Positions 1 through 5,210 of a stretch of DNA of 6,016 nucleotides are shown here, piece after piece. Origin of the DNA: an uncultured Oscillospiraceae bacterium (GTDB taxonomy: Bacteria > Bacillota > Clostridia > Oscillospirales > Acutalibacteraceae). The position numbers and the translations under genes were made by a program. The DNA lies in the NCBI GenBank assembly GCA_902496265.1, contig CABVAD010000073.1, positions 1 through 6,016 on the forward strand, in the 5' to 3' direction. Each line of letters starts with the position of its first letter. Position 1 is the first letter of the stretch. Under the pieces are notes generated by a model that searched no databases, had not been told where the DNA came from, and worked only from the letters and a program-made list of their open reading frames with translations.

Positions 1-215
1 AAAGGCTTAAACAGAATTTTAATGAATATATAAACAGTATAAGAATCTCCGAGGCGTGCAATCTTTTAAGGGAAACCGACGAAAAAATAGCCGACATCTC
101 GGAAGATGTCGGCTTCGGAACGATACGGTCGTTCAACCGCGCGTTTAAGCTTGTTATGGGTGTGTCGCCCGCGGAATACCGCAGTAAGAATAACGCGCTT
201 AAAAAAGCTTTTTAA
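1..215 (+). CDS. AraC-family transcriptional regulator, C-terminal part (5' end outside window)
   Basis: This is the 3' end of a regulator gene. The open frame starts at base 3 and gives 70 residues ending at a TAA at 213-215. The residues match the second half of an AraC/XylS double helix-turn-helix domain. 'NEYINSIRISEACNLL' fits the linker helix and 'EKIADISEDVGF' the start of the second helix-turn-helix. 'SFNRAFKLVMGVSPAEYR' fits the recognition helix and the conserved G-x-S-P-x-E-Y-R end. AraC proteins of this kind usually bind near the promoters of neighbouring sugar-use genes and respond to a sugar ligand. The ligand-binding part lies outside the window. The gene converges on the minus-strand operon and overlaps the last 17 bp of its final gene. 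That the regulator controls the operon is an inference from adjacency. Its codons contain a strong hairpin that may terminate the opposing operon. Confidence 0.9.
   Translation, partial: RLKQNFNEYINSIRISEACNLLRETDEKIADISEDVGFGTIRSFNRAFKLVMGVSPAEYRSKNNALKKAF
81..114 (-). terminator. Intrinsic terminator of the minus-strand operon, inside the AraC coding region
   Basis: Bases 89-99 and 104-114 are an exact 11-bp inverted repeat (arm AGCCGACATCT on the plus strand) around a 4-nt loop. Read on the minus strand, the stem is followed at once by AUUUUUUC (bases 88 to 81), the layout of a rho-independent terminator. Read on the plus strand it is followed by TCGGAACG with no U-tract, so it should not stop the AraC transcript. 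It lies about 85 nt beyond the stop codon of the last operon gene at 199, a normal distance for an operon terminator. No better candidate was seen between 199 and this site. Termination has not been demonstrated. Confidence 0.72.
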
Positions 216-1014
216 GATAATTAATGCTCGTTTCGGCACATTCGAGCGGAGTTTTACCCATACTCGGCGAATCCTGCTCTACTACTACCCACTTTGCGCC
301 TACTTCCTTGCAGGCTTCAAGTATAGCGGGGAAATCCTGAACGCCGCAGCCTACGGGGCGAAGCTCAAATTTTGTAGCCTCTTTGGGAGCTTCCTTGCCG
401 TCAGTACCGATAAGGCCGTACATATTCTCGCTCTTACTGCCCACAAAATCCTTAAGGTGGATTATTTCAATTCTTCCGTTATATTTGCGGATATAATCGG
501 ACGGATTTTCGCCGCCTACGTTTACCCAGCAGGTATCAAGCTGTGTTAAAAGCAGGTCTTTTGAAACATCGCTGTAAAGGCGGTCAAGCTTGTATTCTCC
601 GTCAATCTTATTAAATTCAAAATCGTGGTTGTGGTAGCAAAGCTTCATTCCGTTTGCGTTTGCAAGCTCGCCGAATTTCTTGACATTCTCTATAAACTCG
701 GCGTTTTTCTCGCCGCCCGCGAGATACTCTCCGCCAATCCACGGTATAACAATGTATTTACAGCCTATTTCGGCATATGCCTTAAAGGTTTCATCGCCTT
801 TTAAAAGCTCGGCGTAAGGAACGTGGGCGGAAATCGGAACAAGACCTATCTCATCGCACATTTTCTTAACCTCGTCGGCGGTTTTGCCGTAAAGTCCCGC
901 AAACTCAACGCCGTCATAGCCTAATTCCTTAACCTTTTTGAGTGTACCCTCAAAGTCGGTCTCCATAGTGTCTCTTACAGAATAGAGCTGTAAAGCAATC
1001 GGAAAATCGTACAT
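199..1014 (-). CDS. Sugar phosphate isomerase/epimerase-like TIM-barrel protein (LQLYSVRD / HNHDFEF subfamily), last gene of operon
   Basis: This 271-residue protein has the xylose-isomerase-like TIM-barrel (AP endonuclease 2) fold. It opens with 'IALQLYSVRD' (6-15), typical of one branch of the family. Other marks are 'ISAHVPY' (61-67), 'YHNHDFEF' (127-134), 'QLDTCW' (158-163), 'HLKD' (186-189) and 'VVVEQD' (243-248). Likely divalent-metal ligands are E133, D160, H186 and E246, by analogy with the family. Relatives act as epimerases or isomerases, or as lyases/hydratases on 3-keto-sugars and their enone products. A role in eliminating or hydrating a 3-keto-glycoside here is inferred from the neighbouring dehydrogenases. 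There is no signal peptide, so it is cytoplasmic. The ATG at 1012-1014 follows AAAGGAG (1024-1030) by 9 nt. It is separated from the upstream gene by 62 bp holding a hairpin. Its stop codon overlaps the convergent AraC gene. The exact substrate is unknown. Confidence 0.9.
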   Translation of the reverse strand: MYDFPIALQLYSVRDTMETDFEGTLKKVKELGYDGVEFAGLYGKTADEVKKMCDEIGLVPISAHVPYAELLKGDETFKAYAEIGCKYIVIPWIGGEYLAGGEKNAEFIENVKKFGELANANGMKLCYHNHDFEFNKIDGEYKLDRLYSDVSKDLLLTQLDTCWVNVGGENPSDYIRKYNGRIEIIHLKDFVGSKSENMYGLIGTDGKEAPKEATKFELRPVGCGVQDFPAILEACKEVGAKWVVVEQDSPSMGKTPLECAETSINYLKKLF

Positions 1015-1036
1015 AATAATTATCTCCTTTTAAGCT

Positions 1037-1068
1037 TTGGCAGCCCCTTGGGGCTGCCGATATTTTTG
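1037..1068 (+). terminator. Plus-strand intrinsic terminator / intercistronic hairpin
   Basis: GGCAGCCC (1039-1046) and GGGCTGCC (1051-1058) form an 8-bp GC-rich stem around CTTG. In plus-strand RNA the stem extends by U1038-G1059 and U1037-A1060 and runs straight into UAUUUUUG (1061-1068). In minus-strand RNA the 1038/1059 pair is C-A and does not form, and the stem is followed by AAAGCUUAAAAGG, so it should not stop the operon. It therefore reads as a plus-strand terminator between two minus-strand genes. No plus-strand gene ends nearby except AraC, about 820 bp upstream. In the operon mRNA the same stem may still form about 8 nt upstream of the last gene's ribosome binding site, leaving that site free. 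It could stabilise or mark a processed 5' end. Confidence 0.6.
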
Positions 1069-1076
1069 TCTGAAAA

Positions 1077-2231
1077 TCAGATTTCGGGAATGGTGATTTC
1101 AACCTCTTTGCCCGCTTCGGCGGATTTAACAATACCGTCAATAATAGCCTGATTGTAGAGGATTTCGCTTGAGGGAACGGTCGCTTTGCCGCCGTTCTTA
1201 ATGGAATCTACAAAGGCGCGGAGCTTCTTGCCGAACAAATCCTCTCTGGGCTTGAGCGGTACGGTGTATTCTACGGTTTCGTCGCCTATGGTCTTGTAAA
1301 TCTTAAGGGGAGTATCGAACTCGCCGTTCCAGCATTCGGTCGAGGGAATACGCAGACCGCCCTTTGTGCCTAAGATAAGCGCGTCGCCGCAGGTGTCCAT
1401 ATTCATTGCCCACGAAATGCGGAAGTCAAGAATAATATCGCCCTCTAAGCGAACGAAAGCGGCAGCGAAATCGTCAACGCCGAACTTTTCGGCGTATTCG
1501 GGGTGGTTGGGATAATAGCCGGGGTCTTTGCCGAAGAAAGCCGAGGTGTAGCCCGAAACGGTAAGCGGCTTAGGATAGCCGACAGCGCCTAAAAGCATAT
1601 CAAGCGAATAAGAGCCGATATCGCCCACCGCGCCGATACCCGCGGTTTCCTTTTCAATAAAGGTCGTGCCGAAGGGGGTCGGAATTCCTCTGCGGCGTCC
1701 GCCGCCTGCCTGCAGGTAATAAACCTTGCCAAGCTCGCCCGAATCGACAATCTTTTTAATCATCTTCATATTTTCGCTCATTCTGGGCTGGAAGCCGATG
1801 GTGAGAATCTTTCCGCTCTTCTTTTCAGCCTTCATTACCTCTACTGCCTCGTCAAGGGTTACGGTGAAGGGCTTTTCAAGCATAACATTCACGCCCGCGT
1901 TAAGTGCGTGGATAGTGCAGGAGGCGTGTGTGCCGTTGTAGGTACAGATGCTCACCCCGTCCAAATCCTTTTCGGCGGCTAACAAAGCCTCGTCGCTTTC
2001 ATAGAAACGGCAGTTTTCAATTTCAAACTTCTTTGCGAAAGCCTCCGCCTTGCCCGGAATAAGGTCCGCCATTGCGACAACCTCAACATCGGGCATTTTT
2101 TTGTATGAGTTGATGTGGGACTCCGCAATCCAACCTGTTCCTATTATACCGATTTTAACCTTTTTAGACGCATCAACAACAGCTGTTTCCTGATTTTCCT
2201 TAAAAGCGTCTAAGCCTGCAACATTTGCCAT
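1077..2231 (-). CDS. Gfo/Idh/MocA family NAD(P)-dependent oxidoreductase C
   Basis: This 384-residue cytoplasmic dehydrogenase has an N-terminal Rossmann domain and a C-terminal Gfo/Idh/MocA alpha/beta domain. The nucleotide loop is 'GTGWIA' (31-36), and D56 at the end of strand 2 ('MAD') points to NAD(H) over NADP(H). The conserved 'EKP' is at 119-121, with K120 the usual catalytic lysine. 'GRRRGIP' (178-184) is typical of one large branch. The active-site helix is 'GDIGSYSLD' (203-211): D204 is kept, but the usual histidine is Y208. About 25 residues precede the Rossmann fold, more than in its two paralogues here. No alternative in-frame start fits, and GGAGG (2240-2244) sits 8 nt before the ATG. 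The family oxidises or reduces secondary hydroxyls of sugars, glycosides or cyclitols. It lies 24 bp after the upstream isomerase gene. The substrate is not deducible. Confidence 0.92.
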   Translation of the reverse strand: MANVAGLDAFKENQETAVVDASKKVKIGIIGTGWIAESHINSYKKMPDVEVVAMADLIPGKAEAFAKKFEIENCRFYESDEALLAAEKDLDGVSICTYNGTHASCTIHALNAGVNVMLEKPFTVTLDEAVEVMKAEKKSGKILTIGFQPRMSENMKMIKKIVDSGELGKVYYLQAGGGRRRGIPTPFGTTFIEKETAGIGAVGDIGSYSLDMLLGAVGYPKPLTVSGYTSAFFGKDPGYYPNHPEYAEKFGVDDFAAAFVRLEGDIILDFRISWAMNMDTCGDALILGTKGGLRIPSTECWNGEFDTPLKIYKTIGDETVEYTVPLKPREDLFGKKLRAFVDSIKNGGKATVPSSEILYNQAIIDGIVKSAEAGKEVEITIPEI

Positions 2232-2255
2232 TTTGTTTTCCTCCAGACAATATTT

Positions 2256-3170
2256 TTATATCACGAACTGGCGCATATAGCGGCAGCTAAGTGCAACTGA
2301 ATCTAAAATACGTTCCTTTGAGCTTTCAAACGCCTTGTCCTCAACCTCAATGCAGGCGAAGCCGTCAAAGCCTATATCGGTAAGGGCGGAAACATATTTT
2401 CCCCAGTCAACGTCGCCGAGTCCGGGGAGCTTCGGGCTCATATAATCAAGCGGATAGCCCATTATACCCACCTCATTAAGCCTATCGGGATAAAGCTTAA
2501 TATCCTTAAAGTGAACATGGAAAATCTTATCTTTGAACTCATAAAGCGGCTTTATGTAATCAATCTGCTGCCAGATAAAGTGGCTCGGGTCGTAGTTAAT
2601 ACCGAAATTGTCACTGGGCAGCAGCTCGAACATTTTGCGCCAAAGGGCAGGGGTGGTAAAGAGATTCTGTCCGCCCGGCCACTGGTCTGCGCCGAAAAGC
2701 ATCGGGCAGTTCTCAATCGCTACCCGAACTCCCTTTTCCTCGGCAAGCTTAATAATAGGCGGCCAGATTTCCTTGAACAGCTCGAGATTTTCTCCAACTG
2801 TTTTGGTCTGGTCTCTGCCTATAAAGGTTGTAACCATATTAACGCCCAGAAGCGCGCTCATATTGATAACCTTTTTAAGGTGCGCTATTGCGGCGTTCCT
2901 TTTTTCAAGGTTTCCGTCCATTGTGTTGGGATAAAAGGCGAGGGAGGAAATCCGAATACCTTTTTTTGCACAGAAATCCTTTATGTAGGCGATATATTCG
3001 TCCGAGGTGTTGTCAACATCAATGTGGCTAACCCCCGCGTAACGCCTTTCCGCCTTGCCCTGCGGCCAGCAGGCGACCTCCATACATTCACAGCCGTTTT
3101 GTGCGGCATTTTCGACAGCCTCCTCAAAGGAAAAGCCGTCATAGATTGCGCTTACGATTCCAAGCTTCAT
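2256..3170 (-). CDS. Sugar phosphate isomerase/epimerase-like TIM-barrel protein (IEN / HFKD subfamily)
   Basis: This 304-residue protein has the AP endonuclease 2 / xylose-isomerase-like TIM-barrel fold. It starts 'MKLGIVSAIYDG'. Family motifs are 'CWPQGKAERRYAGVSHID' (34-51), 'AIENCP' (151-156), 'NYDPSH' (192-197), 'HVHFKD' (218-223), 'GLGDVDW' (250-256) and 'CIEVED' (273-278). E153, D194, H220 and E275 are the probable divalent-metal ligands, all present. Relatives include hexulose-type epimerases, IolE-like cyclitol enzymes and lyases that beta-eliminate 3-keto-glycosides. The last suits this operon but is inferred. A longer frame reaches 3230, but the ATG at 3168-3170 is preferred. It has AAAGGAG (3179-3185) 8 nt upstream, the homologous barrel begins there, and it makes an ATGA overlap with the stop of the upstream dehydrogenase. 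It differs clearly from the operon's other barrel protein and so probably has a separate step. Confidence 0.92.
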   Translation of the reverse strand: MKLGIVSAIYDGFSFEEAVENAAQNGCECMEVACWPQGKAERRYAGVSHIDVDNTSDEYIAYIKDFCAKKGIRISSLAFYPNTMDGNLEKRNAAIAHLKKVINMSALLGVNMVTTFIGRDQTKTVGENLELFKEIWPPIIKLAEEKGVRVAIENCPMLFGADQWPGGQNLFTTPALWRKMFELLPSDNFGINYDPSHFIWQQIDYIKPLYEFKDKIFHVHFKDIKLYPDRLNEVGIMGYPLDYMSPKLPGLGDVDWGKYVSALTDIGFDGFACIEVEDKAFESSKERILDSVALSCRYMRQFVI

Positions 3171-4162
3171 AATTTGCACTCCTTTATCGGGTATTTTATT
3201 TTTGCGCTTTGCTTTATTAAGTCCATACAACTATGGACATTATGGGTTAATTCGCATACGCTTTTGTAATCCTCAGCAAAAGTGTCCTTTTCAATATAAT
3301 CGGCGAATTTTTCCGCCTCGCCGCGCATTACCTCGGCGCGGTCGGGCATACCTAAAAGCGGTGTTTCCTTACCGTCCTTTACAAGCGAAATATCGGCGTA
3401 TTGCGATACAGAACCGATTTTAACAACGCCCTTATCACCGACTATTTCAGATCCTGCCGACGACTGACCGATTTTACTGTAGGAAAGTACGGCGGTAAAA
3501 TCCTTATAGCCTAAAACCGCCGCACCCGAAAGGTCAGCGCCGTTATCCGCAAAGGCGGCACAGGCTGATACGGTATCGGGCTTGCCTAATAAATCAACCG
3601 CCGCGTATACACAGTAAACACCTAAATCCATAATGGTTCCCGCGGCGAGGGACATATCGAAGATGTTAACCCTTTCGCCCTTTTTAAATTTTTCATAACG
3701 GCTTGAAAGCTGGCAGTAATCAATCCTCGCCTGTGAAATCCTGCCTATCTGTTTAAGTGCGTCAAGCAGTATCTTTCGCCCCGAAGAGTGGCGGGACATA
3801 ATCGCCTCGGCGTAAATAAGCCCGTTTTTATCGGCAAGGGATAAAAGCTCGTCATATTTTCCGCAGTCGGTTGCAATAGGCTTTTCACAGATAACATGCT
3901 TGCCGTTTTCCAAAAAAAGCTTGCTTTGCTCATAGTGAAAAGCATTAGGTGTTGCTATGTAAACCGCGTCAATCTCCGAGTTTTCGGCAACCGCCCTTAA
4001 ATTGTCGGAAAAATACTTAAAGCCCTGTGATTTTGCAAAGCTTTCGCCGTTTTTAAGGCTTCGGGAAAAGGCTGTATGAAGCTCATATCTTCCCGTTAAA
4101 CGGCAAGCCGCCAAAAACTTTTCGGTTATCGCGCCTGTGCCTACGGTCGCGAGCCTTATCAT
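3167..4162 (-). CDS. Gfo/Idh/MocA family oxidoreductase B (dihydrodiol dehydrogenase-like)
   Basis: This is a 331-residue Rossmann-fold dehydrogenase with a Gfo/Idh/MocA C-terminal domain. The nucleotide loop is 'GTGAIT' (8-13). Strand 2 ends 'AFSRS' (31-35), so S33-R34 replace the acidic residue of NAD enzymes, a sign of NADP(H) preference. 'EKP' is at 93-95 with K94 the likely catalytic lysine. The active-site segment is 'GTIMDLGVYCVYA' (175-187), with D179 kept and Y183 in place of histidine. This tyrosine form is known in dimeric dihydrodiol dehydrogenase, glucose-fructose oxidoreductase and related reductases. It could therefore act as the reductive partner of an NAD-linked dehydrogenase, which is inference. 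The ATG at 4160-4162 overlaps the upstream TAA (TAATG) and follows GAGGTG (4171-4176) by 8 nt. The stop overlaps the next start by 4 nt. There is no signal peptide. The substrate is unknown. Confidence 0.92.
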   Translation of the reverse strand: MIRLATVGTGAITEKFLAACRLTGRYELHTAFSRSLKNGESFAKSQGFKYFSDNLRAVAENSEIDAVYIATPNAFHYEQSKLFLENGKHVICEKPIATDCGKYDELLSLADKNGLIYAEAIMSRHSSGRKILLDALKQIGRISQARIDYCQLSSRYEKFKKGERVNIFDMSLAAGTIMDLGVYCVYAAVDLLGKPDTVSACAAFADNGADLSGAAVLGYKDFTAVLSYSKIGQSSAGSEIVGDKGVVKIGSVSQYADISLVKDGKETPLLGMPDRAEVMRGEAEKFADYIEKDTFAEDYKSVCELTHNVHSCMDLIKQSAKIKYPIKECKL

Positions 4163-5208
4163 TATATATTCACCTCAAGCGCCTGCTTTTTGTCGGAGGA
4201 CTCAAAACAAGCCTCCATTACCTGCATAACGCGGCGAACCTCATTATGGGTTATCGCAAGCTTCTCCTTGCCGTCAAGCGCGGCGCAGAAATTACGGTAA
4301 AAATCGTGAACGTCGCTTACGGGGCGCTCTGCCTCGTACATATCAAGGGTAATCTCATCACGCGGTGCCATTGTTTTGGTTATACCCGCGGCGGTCTGAA
4401 CGGGGAGAACCTCCTTCTCGTTCCACGCCTTCATACGGGCTATTTGCGCGTTTTTCTGCCAGTCCTCAATAATCGCACTGCCGTTCTTGCATTGCAGATA
4501 AAAGCGCGGCATAGCGATAAAGTTATATGTACCTACCTCGACATAGGCGGTCTTTCCGCTTTCAAAATACATTGTAAGCTTAAAGCCGTCGTCCACCTCG
4601 GAGTTGGTGATGTGGGTCTCGGTGCAGTAAACCCTTACGATTCTTTCCTTTATAATTTGCAGAATCTGGTCGATAAGGTGTACGCCCCAGTCAAGAATCA
4701 TTCCGCCGCCCTGTGCCTTGGTACAGCGCCAGTCGCTCGGAATACCGCGGGAGCCGTGAATACGGGATTCGATATTAATAAGCTCGCCTATCTCGCCCGA
4801 CTCTGCAATTTTCTTCATCGCCAGATAGTCAACGTCCCACCGTCTGTTCTGGTGAACGGTAAAAAGCTTGCCCGATTTATCGGCGGCGGCGGTCATTTCG
4901 TCAAACGCGGCGACCGACATCTCGACAGGCTTTTCACAGATTACATTTTTGCCCGCCTCTAAAGACCTGATAACAAGCTCCTTGTGGTCGTCGTTAGGAA
5001 CGGCGATAACAACCGTTTCTACGGCTTTGTCGGCTAATACTTCCTCAAAAGATGAATATGCGTGAATACCGTTTTTTTCTGCAAGTTCATTTTTAGCAGG
5101 GTCGATATCATATACACCCGTGAGCGCGGCAACCTCGCTTGCCAGAATCTGACGGGTGTGCCACGCACCCTGTCCGCCGTAGCCTATAACTGCAAAATTC
5201 TTTTTCAT
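4162..5208 (-). CDS. Gfo/Idh/MocA family NAD-dependent oxidoreductase A
   Basis: This is a 348-residue cytoplasmic dehydrogenase. The Rossmann loop 'GYGGQG' is at 9-14, and D34 at the end of strand 2 ('VYD') points to NAD(H). 'AVPNDDH' (69-75) and 'EKP' (92-94) follow, with K93 the usual catalytic lysine. 'HQNRRWDVDY' (119-128) resembles the segment in the IolW/YdgJ-type scyllo-inositol dehydrogenase branch. The active site 'GGGMILDWGVHLID' (167-180) keeps both D173 and H177, the standard catalytic pair. Of the three dehydrogenases in the operon this is the most canonical, so it is the best candidate for the initial oxidation of a ring hydroxyl. Glycoside 3-dehydrogenase and inositol dehydrogenase are both possible. 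The ATG at 5206-5208 lies 2 nt after the ThuA stop codon, with GAGGG (5215-5219) inside the ThuA gene's end, so translation is probably coupled. Confidence 0.93.
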   Translation of the reverse strand: MKKNFAVIGYGGQGAWHTRQILASEVAALTGVYDIDPAKNELAEKNGIHAYSSFEEVLADKAVETVVIAVPNDDHKELVIRSLEAGKNVICEKPVEMSVAAFDEMTAAADKSGKLFTVHQNRRWDVDYLAMKKIAESGEIGELINIESRIHGSRGIPSDWRCTKAQGGGMILDWGVHLIDQILQIIKERIVRVYCTETHITNSEVDDGFKLTMYFESGKTAYVEVGTYNFIAMPRFYLQCKNGSAIIEDWQKNAQIARMKAWNEKEVLPVQTAAGITKTMAPRDEITLDMYEAERPVSDVHDFYRNFCAALDGKEKLAITHNEVRRVMQVMEACFESSDKKQALEVNI

Positions 5209-5210
5209 AA

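Noticed and set aside
106..549. 147-codon plus-strand open frame overlapping AraC and the last isomerase gene
   Set aside because: It is out of frame with the recognisable AraC residues and antisense to a well-supported gene. Its peptide has no family signature.
1037..1068. Hairpin as a minus-strand terminator after oxidoreductase C
   Set aside because: On the minus strand it is followed by AAAGCUUAAAAGG with no U-tract, and a well-formed gene with its own ribosome binding site follows directly.
1069..1081. TCTGA-AAA-TCAGA small inverted repeat at the stop of oxidoreductase C
   Set aside because: A 5-bp AT-rich stem is expected many times in 6 kb by chance and has no associated signal.
2511..3269. 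252-codon open frame on the plus strand
   Set aside because: It lies wholly antisense to the barrel-protein gene and the end of oxidoreductase B, which have clear motifs and ribosome binding sites. Its translation shows no recognisable domain.
3912..3918. A7 run with a short AAAG/CTTT stem, possible terminator or slippage site in oxidoreductase B
   Set aside because: The stem is only 4-5 bp and lies mid-gene in an intact reading frame. Similar 7-base runs occur in other genes here (2961-2967 and 5072-5078) without frame disruption.
4246..4962. 238-codon plus-strand open frame opposite oxidoreductase A
   Set aside because: It is an antisense shadow of a gene with a complete Gfo/Idh/MocA motif set, with no separate evidence of coding.
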